Below are positions 1 to 8,990 of a DNA stretch of 64,000 nucleotides, piece after piece. Within the stretch, counting starts at the first letter, position 1, and each line of letters begins with the position of its first letter. The notes beneath the pieces were generated by a model. That model worked only from the letters and a program-made list of their open reading frames with translations. It searched no databases and was not told the origin of the DNA. The position numbers were made by a program, and so were the translations under genes. This DNA is from Gemmatimonadota bacterium (GTDB lineage: Bacteria; Gemmatimonadota; Gemmatimonadetes; Longimicrobiales; Gaopeijiaceae): NCBI GenBank assembly GCA_022827345.1, contig JAJDTB010000032.1, positions 1-64,000 on the forward strand. The letters are read 5' to 3'.

Positions 1-1
1 G

Positions 2-136
2 ATTGCCGGCAAGATGTCCCTGGCGCGGAAGACAATCGAAAACTACCGTGCCCGCCTCAAGGAGAAACTTGGGTTGCGCGACCGGTCGGACTGGGTGGAC
101 TTGGCGCTCAAGTCGGGCTTGCTGCTGGACGAGTAG
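2..136 (+). CDS. C-terminal end of a LuxR/NarL-type DNA-binding regulator (partial)
   Basis: Only the last 44 residues lie in the window; the gene begins to the left. They form the second half of a LuxR/FixJ-type helix-turn-helix: KMSLARKTIENYRARLKEKL followed by GLRDRSDWVDLALKSGLL and the stop TAG. The pattern of a recognition helix, then a K-L-G-L linker and a last helix, is typical of response regulators of the NarL/FixJ family. The receiver domain expected upstream cannot be seen, so the signal it answers to is unknown. Confidence 0.8.
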   Translation: MAGKMSLARKTIENYRARLKEKLGLRDRSDWVDLALKSGLLLDE

Positions 137-273
137 GAACAGGTTAGATTACGCCCGCATCCGCTCGGACCACCTTCCGAATTCCCGCCATTTGGTCACG
201 ATTTCCCCGCTGTTCGTGGGCGGCGAGGTCAGATTTGGCCTGAGGGCAGGAAACGCAGATCGCGCAGCCCTGA

Positions 274-302
274 TTGAACTTACGTGATTCCCTGCCGTGA
301 TT
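274..302 (+). promoter_or_regulatory. Possible sigma-70 promoter for the OPT transporter
   Basis: TTGAAC (274-279) and GTGATT (297-302) are separated by 17 bases and point toward the transporter gene. The -35 is good and the -10 is poor, but the bases after it (CAG) loosely resemble the TTCAA seen after better promoters in this window. Two palindromes follow just downstream, where an operator could lie. This is the only candidate I see in the 359-base gap between the regulator tail and the transporter. Confidence 0.35.
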
Positions 303-316
303 CAGTCCACCGGTAG

Positions 317-356
317 TCTGCCAAAATGGCAGATGCCGGCCTGCCGAAACGGCGGG
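317..356. repeat. Two tandem palindromes with AAA centres upstream of the OPT gene
   Basis: In the non-coding stretch 137-495 there are two inverted repeats in a row. The first, TCTGCCA-AAA-TGGCAGA (317-333), is perfect. The second, CCTGCCG-AAA-CGGCGGG (340-356), has one G-T pair. Centres lie 23 bases apart, close to two helical turns. They sit just after the possible promoter at 274-302, so they could be operator sites of a dimeric repressor or a pair of RNA hairpins. I see nothing else in the gap apart from the ribosome binding site. Confidence 0.6.
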
Positions 357-495
357 TATTGGGCGGGGCGGCGCGTCGCATCGCGTTACACCATGGAAGA
401 TTCGGGCCACGACCGGGGGCAGCGCCTCGCGAGCGAGCCCGACGCAGTCCCGGGCCGGGCCCGGTGTGCACGACAAACCTGAGAGAGGACACCCC

Positions 496-2538
496 ATGGC
501 ATCGGTGGATCCGCCGGCCCGCAAGGGCCTTCCCCCTGAAGCGTACGAAATCGTCCCCGGCAGCGAGTACCAGCCGTATGTGCCCGCCGAGAAGTCGATG
601 GCGGAGTTCACGGTCAAGGCGGTGGTGATCGGGATCCTGATGGCGGTCGTCTTCGGGGCGGCCAACGCCTACCTGGGGCTGCGCGTCGGGCTGACGGTAA
701 GCGCCTCGATCCCGGCCGCGGTCATGGCGGTGGCGATCTTCCGTGCCTTCAGGCGGGGCACGATTCTCGAGACCAACATGGTGCAGACGATCGGGTCGGC
801 GGGTGAATCGGTCGCCGCGGGCGTGATCTTCACGCTGCCCGCGCTCTTCATCTGGCAGCGCACCGACCCGACGATCATGGTCGACCTGGTCCAGGTGTCG
901 GTGATCGCGGCCTTCGGCGGCCTCCTCGGCGTGCTGTTCATGATCCCGCTCAGACGCTATCTGATCTCGCGCGAGCACGGGAAGCTCCCCTACCCCGAGG
1001 GAACCGCCTGCGCCGAGGTGCAGGTGGCGGGAGACACGGGCGGCGGCAAGGCCAGACTTCTCTTCTCGGGCCTGGGGATCGGCGCGCTCTACCAGGCGCT
1101 GGCGAACGGCAACGGGTTCGGCCTCTGGAACGAGGGGCCCCATGTGCGGCTGCCCGCCAAGGCCCAGATCGGAGGCGACTTCACGCCGGAGCTGCTCGGC
1201 GTGGGCTTCATCATCGGGCCGCGCATCGCGGCGATCATGTTCGGAGGGAGCGCGCTCTCGTGGCTGATCATGATCCCCGCGATCAACCTGTGGGGCGGCG
1301 ACAGCGTGGTCTATCCCGCTTCGGATCCGATGTCGTCGCTGGCCTCGGCCGAGATCTGGAGCTACTACCTGCGCTATGTGGGAGCGGGCGCGGTGGGCTG
1401 CGCCGGCATCGTAACGCTGATCAAGTCCTTCCCCACGATCATCGAGTCCATCAAGCTCGGCATGGGCCATGTGGGCGGGGGCGCCGGCGGTGCGTTGCCG
1501 CGCACCCAGCAGGATCTGCCGATGAAGCTGGTGCTGGCGCTGGCGGCGCTGATGGCGGTGGCGCTGTGGCTCTGGCCGGGCGTGCCGGTGAACATCCTGG
1601 GCGCGCTGCTGATCGTGGTCTTCAGCTTCTTCTTCGTGACCGTGTCGAGCCGGATCGTGGGGCTGATCGGCTCGTCGTCGAACCCGGTGTCGGGGATGAC
1701 GATCGCCGCGCTGCTGCTGACCTCGCTCATCTGGGTGGCGCTGGGGCTGAACGACGGCGGCGCCGGGACCAAGGTCGCGGTGCTGGCGGTGGGCGCGGTG
1801 GTGTGCATCTCGGCCGCCGCGGCGGGCGACACCTCGCAGGACCTGAAGACGGGCTTCCTGGTGGGGGCCACCCCGAGACGCATGCAGGTCGGCGAGATGC
1901 TGGGGGTGCTCTCGTGCGCGGTGACGATCGGCTTCGTGCTGATCGTGCTGAACGAGTCCTACGGGATCGGCACCGTGGACGGGCTCCCCGCGCCCCAGGC
2001 CACGCTGATGAGCCTGGTGATCGACGGCGTGCTGAACGCGTCGCTGCCCTGGACCTTCGTGTTCATCGGGATCGGGCTCGCCCTGGTCGTCGAGTTCGTC
2101 TTCAAGCTGCCCTCGCTGGCCTTCGCGGTGGGCGTGTACCTCCCGGTCTCGCTGATGACGCCGATTCTGATCGGGGGGCTGATCCGCAGAGCGCTGACGA
2201 AGAAGTACGAGGACGCGGGCGAGACCGGGGACGGGGTGAGCGTGCTGGCCGACAAGCGCGAGCGGGGCGTGCTGTTCGCATCCGGGCTGATCGCCGGGGC
2301 GGCGCTGGTGGGCGTCCTGATCGGCGGCGCGATCTACGCGGTGACGCAGGTGACGGGTGATCCTGGCGCCGCATCGATATGGCAGGTGGGGCACGCGTGG
2401 ATGGACGCGGTGCCGTGGGTGAGCTCGGTGTCGTGGCTGGACTGGGTGCCGGACCTGGCTTCGATGGTGGGCATCCTGGCATTCGCCGTGCTCTGTCGGC
2501 TGCTGTGGCGGGCGGCGACGCGGGAGGTGCCGGCATGA
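496..2538 (+). CDS. OPT-family oligopeptide transporter
   Basis: A 680-residue polytopic inner-membrane protein of the OPT family, which takes up oligopeptides or metal-chelate complexes with a proton gradient. After a roughly 40-residue soluble N-terminus it alternates long hydrophobic segments with short loops to the C-terminus. Family-type stretches include ANAYLGLRVGLTVSASIPAA near residues 53-72, the loop LISREHGKLPYPEGTACAEV near 155-175, and GDTSQDLKTGFLVGATPRRM near 440-460. The ATG at 496 is preferred over an in-frame GTG at 466 because GAGAGAGG lies 7 bases before it. Its TGA overlaps the ATG of the lipoprotein gene (ATGA), which suggests translational coupling. The substrate cannot be told from sequence. 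Confidence 0.93.
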   Translation: MASVDPPARKGLPPEAYEIVPGSEYQPYVPAEKSMAEFTVKAVVIGILMAVVFGAANAYLGLRVGLTVSASIPAAVMAVAIFRAFRRGTILETNMVQTIGSAGESVAAGVIFTLPALFIWQRTDPTIMVDLVQVSVIAAFGGLLGVLFMIPLRRYLISREHGKLPYPEGTACAEVQVAGDTGGGKARLLFSGLGIGALYQALANGNGFGLWNEGPHVRLPAKAQIGGDFTPELLGVGFIIGPRIAAIMFGGSALSWLIMIPAINLWGGDSVVYPASDPMSSLASAEIWSYYLRYVGAGAVGCAGIVTLIKSFPTIIESIKLGMGHVGGGAGGALPRTQQDLPMKLVLALAALMAVALWLWPGVPVNILGALLIVVFSFFFVTVSSRIVGLIGSSSNPVSGMTIAALLLTSLIWVALGLNDGGAGTKVAVLAVGAVVCISAAAAGDTSQDLKTGFLVGATPRRMQVGEMLGVLSCAVTIGFVLIVLNESYGIGTVDGLPAPQATLMSLVIDGVLNASLPWTFVFIGIGLALVVEFVFKLPSLAFAVGVYLPVSLMTPILIGGLIRRALTKKYEDAGETGDGVSVLADKRERGVLFASGLIAGAALVGVLIGGAIYAVTQVTGDPGAASIWQVGHAWMDAVPWVSSVSWLDWVPDLASMVGILAFAVLCRLLWRAATREVPA

Positions 2539-2876
2539 GCGCGGGAGGCGCCTGCAAGAGGACGGTGACGAGGCTCGCGGCCGCGGTGGTTGTCTTCGCC
2601 GCCGCCGGCTGCGAGCCCGATGCACCCGCCACCATCGATCGCGAGGTCTTCGTGCAGACCTACGTGGCGCTGCGGGTGGCGGAGTTGCGGTCGCCCGGGG
2701 CGGTGGTCCCCGACGCGGACCGGGACAGCGTGCTGGCCGCAATGGGGGTCGCCGCGGAGGACCTGGTGACCTTCGCGGAGGTGCACGGCGGCGACCCGGT
2801 GTACATGGAAGGGGTGTGGACCGAGGTCCAGAACCGGATCACCGAGCTGAGCAGCGGGGAGGGTGCGGAGCGGTAG
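2535..2876 (+). CDS. Small putative lipoprotein coupled to the OPT transporter
   Basis: A 113-residue protein whose ATG overlaps the stop of the transporter by four bases. The N-terminus has a basic n-region (CKRTVTRL), a hydrophobic stretch AAAVVVFAAAGC and a lipobox ending at Cys, so export and lipidation are likely. The mature part is short, helical and charged: an acidic segment DREVFVQTYVALRVAELR, then VLAAMGVAAEDLVTFAEVHG and a final helix. The size and helix pattern recall DUF4296-type lipoproteins, but I could not confirm this. The coupling suggests a role beside the transporter at the membrane. Confidence 0.75.
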   Translation: MSAGGACKRTVTRLAAAVVVFAAAGCEPDAPATIDREVFVQTYVALRVAELRSPGAVVPDADRDSVLAAMGVAAEDLVTFAEVHGGDPVYMEGVWTEVQNRITELSSGEGAER

Positions 2877-2966
2877 AGGGCATCCGCCTCCGGCGGCGCC
2901 CCCCGGTGGGTGGGCGGCTACGGGCGCGGGCGGTTCAGGGACCGTGCCGGGAACGGGTCGCCGCCC

Positions 2967-4544
2967 TCACTCCCACTCGATCGTCGCCGGCGGCTTCGAA
3001 CTGATGTCGTAGGTCACGCGGTTCACCCCCGCGACCTCGTTGATGATGCGGGTCGACACGCGCGCCAGGAACCCGGGATCGTACGGATACCAGTCGGCGG
3101 TCATCCCGTCGCGGGAGGTGACGGCGCGGAGCGCGACGACGTGCTCGTAGGTGCGGCTGTCGCCCATCACGCCCACCGAGCGCACCGGCAGCAGCACCGC
3201 GAAGGCCTGCCAGATCTCGTCGTAGAGCCCCGCGGCCTCGATCTCCTCGAGGTAGATCGCGTCGGTGAGGCGCAGGATGCGGAGGCGCTCCCCGGAGACG
3301 GGGCCAAGTACGCGGATGGCGAGGCCGGGCCCCGGGAAGGGGTGGCGGCGGATGAAGGCCTCGTCCAGTTCGAGGGTGCGGCCGACGCTGCGGACCTCGT
3401 CCTTGAAGAGCTCGCGGAGCGGCTCGATCAGCTCGAAGGGCATGTCGTCGGGGAGGCCGCCGACGTTGTGGTGCGTCTTGATCGTCGCCGATGGACCGCG
3501 CACGGCGAGCGATTCGATTACGTCGGGGTAGAGGGTGCCCTGCACGAGGAAGCGGGCGTTCGTGCCCAGTTCGCGCGTGGTGCGCTCGAAGACGCGGATG
3601 AAGGTCTCGCCGATGATTCTGCGCTTGCGCTCGGGGTCCTCGACGCCCTCCAGGGGAGTGAGGAACTCTTCTGCGGCCTCGACGACCTCGAGCCGGATCC
3701 CCATGTGCTCGCGGAAGGTCCGTTCGACCCCCTCGCGCTCCTTCATGCGCATCATTCCGGTGTCGACGAAGATGCACGTGAGCTGGTCGCCTATCGCGCG
3801 GTGCACCAGTGCGGCGGCAACCGACGAGTCCACGCCGCCGGAGAGCCCGCAGATGACCTGGTCGCCGCCGACCGCCTGCCGGATGCGTTCGACCGATTCC
3901 GCCACGAAAGCCCCCGCGGTCCAGTCGGGGCTGCAGCCGCAGATGCGGAAGAGGAAGTTGTCGACGATCTCCTGGCCGCGGGGGGTGTGGGCGACCTCCG
4001 GGTGGAACTGGACGCCGTAGAGCGGGCGGGTGCGGGCGCGGAAGGCGGCTACGGGGAGGTCGCCGGTGGCCGCGACGGTCACGAAGCCGGGAGGGGGCTC
4101 GTCGACATGGTCGCCGTGGGAGCACCAGACGGTGATGTCGGCGGCGGGGTCGAAGCCGTGGAAGAGGTCGTTGCCGGGATCCGTGACGCGCAGGCTCGCC
4201 CGGCCGTACTCGCGCTTGCCGTGCACGACCCGGCCGCCTTCGTGCTGGGCGATGAGCTGCATGCCGTAGCAGATGCCCAGGACCGGCACGCCCAGGGTGA
4301 GGAGGCCGGGGTCGAGTTCGGGGACGTCGTCGTCGTACACGGAGGACGGGCCGCCCGAGAGGACGATTCCGTCGGGCGACCAGCGCCGCGCCCACTCCGC
4401 CGATCGCGTGGGGGCGTGGATCTCGCAGTAGACGTTGGCTTCGCGGATGCGCCGCGCGATGAGCTGCGTGAACTGGGAGCCGTAGTCGATGACGAGGATG
4501 CGGCTGTGGGCCGCGCTGACGGCGGTGGAGGCGGTGTCGGTCAT
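2967..4544 (-). CDS. guaA: GMP synthase (glutamine-hydrolysing)
   Basis: GuaA (525 residues) aminates XMP to GMP using glutamine and ATP, the last step of guanine nucleotide synthesis. The N-terminal class I amidotransferase domain shows [20 protein letters not shown], the nucleophile Cys in GICYGMQL (about Cys92) and the His/Glu pair in [10 protein letters not shown]. The ATP pyrophosphatase domain has the P-loop [20 protein letters not shown] near residue 230. The C-terminal dimerisation domain ends in the conserved [12 protein letters not shown]. The ATG chosen overlaps the TGA of lysA (ATGA), making it the last gene of the hisS-proS-lysA-guaA run. It faces the OPT and lipoprotein genes, with 90 bases and a small GC hairpin (2884-2896, no T-run) between them. 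Confidence 0.98.
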   Translation of the reverse strand: MTDTASTAVSAAHSRILVIDYGSQFTQLIARRIREANVYCEIHAPTRSAEWARRWSPDGIVLSGGPSSVYDDDVPELDPGLLTLGVPVLGICYGMQLIAQHEGGRVVHGKREYGRASLRVTDPGNDLFHGFDPAADITVWCSHGDHVDEPPPGFVTVAATGDLPVAAFRARTRPLYGVQFHPEVAHTPRGQEIVDNFLFRICGCSPDWTAGAFVAESVERIRQAVGGDQVICGLSGGVDSSVAAALVHRAIGDQLTCIFVDTGMMRMKEREGVERTFREHMGIRLEVVEAAEEFLTPLEGVEDPERKRRIIGETFIRVFERTTRELGTNARFLVQGTLYPDVIESLAVRGPSATIKTHHNVGGLPDDMPFELIEPLRELFKDEVRSVGRTLELDEAFIRRHPFPGPGLAIRVLGPVSGERLRILRLTDAIYLEEIEAAGLYDEIWQAFAVLLPVRSVGVMGDSRTYEHVVALRAVTSRDGMTADWYPYDPGFLARVSTRIINEVAGVNRVTYDISSKPPATIEWE

Positions 4545-5782
4545 GTGCGCTGGCCGCGGATGAGGTCGCTGTACCGCTCGCGGCGGCGGACGAGGGTGGC
4601 GCGGCCGCCGTGCACGAGGACTTCGGCGGGCCGTGGCCGCGAGTTGTAGTTGGAGGCCATGGCGAAGGCGTAGGCGCCTGCCTGCTGGACGCAGAGGAGC
4701 GCGCCGGGGCGCGGGAGGGGCAGGCGGCGGTCGCGGGCCAGGAAGTCCCCCTGCTCGCACACGGGGCCCACGATGTCGACCTGCCGGGGGCTGCCGTGGC
4801 CGTCTTCCCTCACCGGGACGATCGCGTGCTCGCCGCCGTAGTGACTGGGGCGGATGAGTTCCGTCATCCCCGCATCGGTCACGACGAAGGTCTTGCCGCC
4901 GCTGCGCTTCACATAGAGGACCCGCGTGACGAGCACCCCCGCGTCGCCGACCAGGAAGCGGCCGGGTTCGACGATGAGTTCGAGGGGGCGGCCCGGGGCG
5001 CGGCCGGGCGCGGCGGCGATTCGTGCGGCCACCTCACGGCCGAGTTCGCGAAGGTCGATCTCTCCGCCCACGGCGTCTGCGATCCCGAAACCGCCCCCGA
5101 GGTCGACGTACTCCAGTGCGGCTCCCGTTTCGCGGCGCGCCCGACCGGCCACCTCGAGCACCACGTCGAGCGCGTGCAGGAAGGGACCGGCGTCGCGCAC
5201 CTGCGACCCGATGTGAACGTCGATCCCGACGGCGCGCAGGCCGCCGTGCCCCGCGATCCGTCGATAGAGCTCCAGCGCCCTCGGCGGCGATACCCCGAAC
5301 TTGGCGGCCGCGTGCCCGGTGCGCGTGAATTCGTGGGTCGGGCTGTCCACATCCGGATTCACGCGGACCGCCACGGGGGCCTGTGTGCCCAATTCGCCGG
5401 CAACCGAGGCCAGTACATTCAGTTCCTGCGAGCTCTCGACGTGGAAGCCGCGGATTCCCGACTTGAGCGCGTAGCCCATCTCGGCGCGGGTCTTGCCCAC
5501 TCCGGCGAACACGATCCGGCCGGGCGCGATGCCGGCCTCCAGCGCGCAGTAGAGTTCCCCGCCACTGACGATGTCGGCCCCGGCGCCAGCGTCGGCGAAC
5601 AGCTTCAGCAGCGCCAGGTTGGGGTTGGCCTTGACGGAATAGGCGACGAGCAGGTCGACGCCCGCAAAGGCGGCGCGCACGGCGCTCAGACGCTCCAGGG
5701 CCCGGGCGCCGTCATACACGTAGAGGGGCGTGTCGTGGTCTTCCGCCAGCGTTTCGAGCGAGTGTGAGCCGCAGTGGAGCAC
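4541..5782 (-). CDS. lysA: Diaminopimelate decarboxylase
   Basis: LysA is a PLP enzyme that decarboxylates meso-diaminopimelate to lysine. The fold-III alanine-racemase-like barrel carries the PLP lysine in [19 protein letters not shown] (about Lys51), the phosphate-binding glycines in VDLGGGFGI, the DAP-pocket loop [14 protein letters not shown], and the conserved Cys/Glu of [14 protein letters not shown]. The start is uncertain. I chose the GTG at 5782, giving 413 residues, the usual family length. The reading frame stays open into the 3' end of proS, and a CTG at 5821 is possible, but neither has a convincing ribosome binding site. The stop overlaps the start of guaA. Confidence 0.95.
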   Translation of the reverse strand: MLHCGSHSLETLAEDHDTPLYVYDGARALERLSAVRAAFAGVDLLVAYSVKANPNLALLKLFADAGAGADIVSGGELYCALEAGIAPGRIVFAGVGKTRAEMGYALKSGIRGFHVESSQELNVLASVAGELGTQAPVAVRVNPDVDSPTHEFTRTGHAAAKFGVSPPRALELYRRIAGHGGLRAVGIDVHIGSQVRDAGPFLHALDVVLEVAGRARRETGAALEYVDLGGGFGIADAVGGEIDLRELGREVAARIAAAPGRAPGRPLELIVEPGRFLVGDAGVLVTRVLYVKRSGGKTFVVTDAGMTELIRPSHYGGEHAIVPVREDGHGSPRQVDIVGPVCEQGDFLARDRRLPLPRPGALLCVQQAGAYAFAMASNYNSRPRPAEVLVHGGRATLVRRRERYSDLIRGQRT

Positions 5783-5817
5783 GCCCCCCAACCGCGGGAA
5801 GGGCGGGCGCCCGGTGC

Positions 5818-7293
5818 TCAGTACGCGCGCGCCCACACCACTTCCATTTGCGCCGAACCGCCGCCGACGCAGCGCGCGGGGGCTGTGGCGGACCGGAACT
5901 CCTCGCCGGGGATCACGCGGATCGTGGCCCTGGTGGCATCCTTGACGCGCGCCTCGACGTCGGGGTCGCCGCTCCAGCCGGAATAGACGAAGCCGGCACC
6001 GCTGTCGAGCAGCTCTCCCAGCTCGTCCACCGAGGACACCTCCCCCCGGTGGGTCGCGGCTTCCCGTCTGGCGATCGCCGTCTCCAGGAGCCGGACCTGC
6101 AGGGCGTCCAGCCGGTCCTTCATGCCCGCGACCACCTGCACGTCGGACATCGCCTCCTTGCGGGGCGCGCCATCCTCGGTCATGCGGACGGCCACCACCG
6201 CCTCGCCACGCGCCAGGTCCCGCGGCCCGAGCTCCACCCGAACCGGAACGCCCTTGCGCTCCCATTCGAAGAACTTCGCGCCCGGCGACATGTGCAGGCG
6301 GCGGTCGATGGCGGCGCGCACACCCTGGCCACGCAGGCCCTCGACGATCTCATCCCCCTTCTTCATCACCGCGGCTACCTGATCGTCACCGCGGGCGATC
6401 GGGACGACCATCACCTGAGTCGGCGCCAGCTTCGGCGGGACCACCAGTCCGACATCGTCCCCGTGGGTCATCACCATGCCGCCCACCAGCCTTGTCGAGA
6501 CGCCCCAGGAGGTGTTCCACGCGTACTCTTCCCTCCCCTCCTCGTTCTGGAAGGTGAGGCCGAACTGCCGGGCGAAATTCTGGCCGAGCATGTGGGAGGT
6601 CCCGGCCTGCAGCGCCTTGCGGTCCTGCATGAGGGCCTCGCAGGCGTAGCTGCGGACGGCGCCGGCGAACTTCTCCGCTTCGCTCTTCAGGCCGGTGAGC
6701 GGGGGCATCGCGATCCACTCCTCCATGAAGCGGCGGTACACGCCCAGAATCATGCGGGCTTCGTCCTCGGCCTCCTCGGCGGTGGCGTGCGCGGTGTGCC
6801 CTTCCTGCCAGAGGAATTCCGAGGTGCGCAGGAAGAGGCGAGTGCGCAGTTCCCAGCGCATGACGTTGCCCCACTGGTTCAGCAGCAGCGGCAGGTCGCG
6901 GTAGCTCTGCACCCACTTGGCGTACATGGCGTAGATGATCGTCTCGGAGGTGGGGCGGACCACGTACGGCTCGTCCAGCTCCTTGCCCCCGGCGTGGGTG
7001 ACGACCGCGAGTTCCGGCTTGAAGCCCTCGACGTGCTCCTTTTCGCGCTCGATGAAACTCATCGGGATGAGCAGCGGGAAGTAGGCGTTCTGGTGTCCCG
7101 TCGCCTTGAACATGTCGTCCAGGGCGCGCTGCATGTTCTCCCAGATCCCGTAACCCCAGGGCCGGATGACCATGCTGCCGCGCACGGGGGAATAATCGGC
7201 CAATTCGGCCTGCTGGACGACCTCGTTGTACCACGCGCTGAAATCCTCGGCGCGGGGGGTCAGTCCCCTCTTCCCGCCCTTCCTCTTGCTCAT
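5818..7293 (-). CDS. proS: Prolyl-tRNA synthetase (short, archaeal/eukaryotic-like type)
   Basis: A class II synthetase of 491 residues that charges tRNA-Pro. It lacks the editing insertion of the long bacterial form and belongs to the ProS type-3 group. Motif 2 and its surroundings are clear (RPTSETIIYAMYAKWVQSYR, LLLNQWGNVMRWELRTRLF, FLWQEGHTAHATAEEA). The N-terminus GSMVIRPWGYGIWENMQRAL matches motif 1. After the anticodon-binding domain the chain ends with the family-type C-terminal module near MEVVWARAY. It is ten bases downstream of a small membrane-protein gene and runs into lysA. Confidence 0.97.
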   Translation of the reverse strand: MSKRKGGKRGLTPRAEDFSAWYNEVVQQAELADYSPVRGSMVIRPWGYGIWENMQRALDDMFKATGHQNAYFPLLIPMSFIEREKEHVEGFKPELAVVTHAGGKELDEPYVVRPTSETIIYAMYAKWVQSYRDLPLLLNQWGNVMRWELRTRLFLRTSEFLWQEGHTAHATAEEAEDEARMILGVYRRFMEEWIAMPPLTGLKSEAEKFAGAVRSYACEALMQDRKALQAGTSHMLGQNFARQFGLTFQNEEGREEYAWNTSWGVSTRLVGGMVMTHGDDVGLVVPPKLAPTQVMVVPIARGDDQVAAVMKKGDEIVEGLRGQGVRAAIDRRLHMSPGAKFFEWERKGVPVRVELGPRDLARGEAVVAVRMTEDGAPRKEAMSDVQVVAGMKDRLDALQVRLLETAIARREAATHRGEVSSVDELGELLDSGAGFVYSGWSGDPDVEARVKDATRATIRVIPGEEFRSATAPARCVGGGSAQMEVVWARAY

Positions 7294-7303
7294 CGGCCGT
7301 GTG

Positions 7304-7627
7304 TCACTCGGGTTGGTCCCGGTCGTCTTCCGGGTTGTCGTTTGGCGGCGGTGCCTTTCTGCCGCGCCGCTCCGCCGCCCAGGCGATCCCGCCGGGGATG
7401 AGAAAGAGCAGCAGCGACGCGGTCATCCAGGTGCCTCTGAATGGTAAGCCCAGAGCGCTCCGGCCCAGTAGGGCGGCGAGCCAGCCTCCGGCCAGCGAGG
7501 CGATCGCGGCGGCCCCCAGCAGCAGCCACTCGAGGACATTCAGCCGGCGGATGGCGCGGTTCATCACCTTGCGAGCCGCCCTCGCGTCGTCCGCGCCGGG
7601 GCCGCGCGCGCCGCGGTGATCGCTCAC
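7304..7627 (-). CDS. Small two-helix membrane protein of unknown function
   Basis: A 107-residue protein I do not recognise. A basic soluble N-terminus is followed by two hydrophobic helices, roughly residues 33-55 (EWLLLGAAAIASLAGGWLAA) and 67-85 (WMTASLLLFLIPGGIAWAA). A short charged tail rich in Pro, Asn and Asp ends the chain. The GTG start overlaps the stop of hisS (GTGA), and the stop lies ten bases before proS, so it is co-translated with two tRNA synthetases. Nothing in the sequence ties it to them functionally. Confidence 0.75.
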   Translation of the reverse strand: MSDHRGARGPGADDARAARKVMNRAIRRLNVLEWLLLGAAAIASLAGGWLAALLGRSALGLPFRGTWMTASLLLFLIPGGIAWAAERRGRKAPPPNDNPEDDRDQPE

Positions 7628-8955
7628 GGCTGCCCGCCTCCGCCAGCCGCTTCCGTCCCGGCGCGTGCCGCGGCAAAGAGGGCATCGAGCGTGCGGGTCT
7701 CCTGATGGCCGCTGGCGAGGTCGCGCACCGTCGCCGAACCCGCGGCGGCCTCGTCAGGGCCGATGATGACGGCAAGCGCCGCCCCGTTGCGGGCTGCCTG
7801 CTTGAGCTGTTTGGCCACGCCCTGGGGCCTGAAGGTGTACATGACCGAGCAGCCGGCTTCACGCAGCCGCTGCGCCGCCGCGAGCGCGGGGGCCCGCTCC
7901 TCGGGGGTCACCCAGATCACGTGGTAGTCGCAGGCAGGCCCGGTTTGCGGCGTCAGCCCGCGGTCGCGCAGCAGTTCGCCGAGCACGACGTCGCCCATCC
8001 CGAAACCGACCGCGGGAAGGGGCTCGCCGCCCACCAGCTCGAGGAGACGGTCGTAGCGGCCGCCCCCGCAGATCGCGCGGAGTTCGCCGGCTCGGTCGAA
8101 GAGCTCGAAGACGATGCCCGTGTAGTACGCGAGGCCCCGGACGACGGTGAAGTCGAACTGGAGGTAGGCGCCCAGGCCCAGCGCGTCGAGCATCGCACGG
8201 TGCTCCCGCAGGGGCTGAAGCGCCGAGAGCACGGACTCGTGGTCCGCGAAGCGTCGCTGCAGATTCTCCAGAGAGCCGTCGGCCGCGAGTTCGGTCAGGG
8301 CGGCGACGGCGGAGTCATCCAGGCCCAGCGCGGTCAGGGCAGCCCTCGTCCTGGCCGGGCCGGCCCGGCCGGCCTTGTCGATCACGGCCAGGCAGGCCGC
8401 GTAACGCGGTGGATCGACCCCGAGCGCAACAAAGACCTCGGTCACGAGGCGGCGGTCGTTCACCCGCGCCACGAAGTCCTCCTCCGTCAGCCCCAACCCC
8501 CTCACCGAGTCGATCGCAACGGCCAGGATCTCCGCGTCTGCGGCCACCCCGGCTTCCCCGACGATGTCGACGTTGAGCTGGAAGTGCTCGCGCAGGCGCC
8601 CGCGCTGGCTCCTCTCATACCGGAAGAGCTGCGGGATCGAGAACCACCGGATGGGCTTGGGCATCTGCCGGCTGCGGGCGGCCAGGATACGGGCCAGCGA
8701 CGGGGTCATCTCGGGGCGCATCGCGACCTCGCGCCCTCCCTTGTCACGGAAATTGTACAGCTGTTCGACGATCTCGGCGCCGCTCTTCTCGACGTACAGC
8801 GCGAGGGGTTCCAGCGGCGGGCCGTCGTATTCCTGAAAGCCGTAGCGTCGCGACACACGGCGCCAGGTGGAGAAGATGTGGTCGCGGATGGCGAACTCGC
8901 CGGGCACGAAGTCCCGGAATCCGGGGAGCCTCGCGAAGGATCGATCGGAGGACAT
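7624..8955 (-). CDS. hisS: Histidyl-tRNA synthetase
   Basis: A class II synthetase of 443 residues that charges tRNA-His. Visible signatures are the N-terminal LPGFRDFVPGEFAIRDHIFS, motif 2 with RPEMTPSLAR and FRYERSQRGRLREHFQLNVD, the histidine-binding motif GLAYYTGIVFELF, and motif 3 in CGGGRYDRLLELVGG and VGFGMGD. The C-terminal anticodon-binding domain follows. The ATG at 8955 is the first Met before the conserved region. No Shine-Dalgarno is seen; instead a promoter -10 ends seven bases upstream, which suggests a leaderless message. It heads the hisS-proS-lysA-guaA unit. Confidence 0.98.
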   Translation of the reverse strand: MSSDRSFARLPGFRDFVPGEFAIRDHIFSTWRRVSRRYGFQEYDGPPLEPLALYVEKSGAEIVEQLYNFRDKGGREVAMRPEMTPSLARILAARSRQMPKPIRWFSIPQLFRYERSQRGRLREHFQLNVDIVGEAGVAADAEILAVAIDSVRGLGLTEEDFVARVNDRRLVTEVFVALGVDPPRYAACLAVIDKAGRAGPARTRAALTALGLDDSAVAALTELAADGSLENLQRRFADHESVLSALQPLREHRAMLDALGLGAYLQFDFTVVRGLAYYTGIVFELFDRAGELRAICGGGRYDRLLELVGGEPLPAVGFGMGDVVLGELLRDRGLTPQTGPACDYHVIWVTPEERAPALAAAQRLREAGCSVMYTFRPQGVAKQLKQAARNGAALAVIIGPDEAAAGSATVRDLASGHQETRTLDALFAAARAGTEAAGGGGQP

Positions 8956-8962
8956 GGCGGCG

Positions 8963-8990
8963 AATCTAACCCGGGACTGCGGAATATCAA
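8963..8990 (-). promoter_or_regulatory. Probable promoter of hisS, predicted leaderless
   Basis: On the minus strand TTGATA (8985-8990) and TAGATT (8963-8968) are 16 bases apart. The -10 ends seven bases before the hisS ATG, so transcription would begin at or next to the A of the start codon, consistent with the lack of a ribosome binding site. The TTGA of the -35 contains the TGA stop of folC. Confidence 0.55.

Noticed and set aside
280-2742. Long minus-strand open frame of 820 residues opposite the OPT gene
   Set aside because: It is rich in Arg, His, Pro and Gln with no domain, and is the antisense shadow of a clear membrane-protein gene in GC-rich DNA.
2884-2896. CCGCC-TCC-GGCGG hairpin between the lipoprotein and guaA genes as a terminator
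   Set aside because: Only five base pairs and no T-run on either strand; such short GC hairpins are expected by chance here.
2910-4649. Plus-strand open frame of 579 residues opposite guaA
   Set aside because: Composition is of shadow type (Asp, Gly, Val, Ala, Arg) with no motif, while guaA on the other strand is complete.
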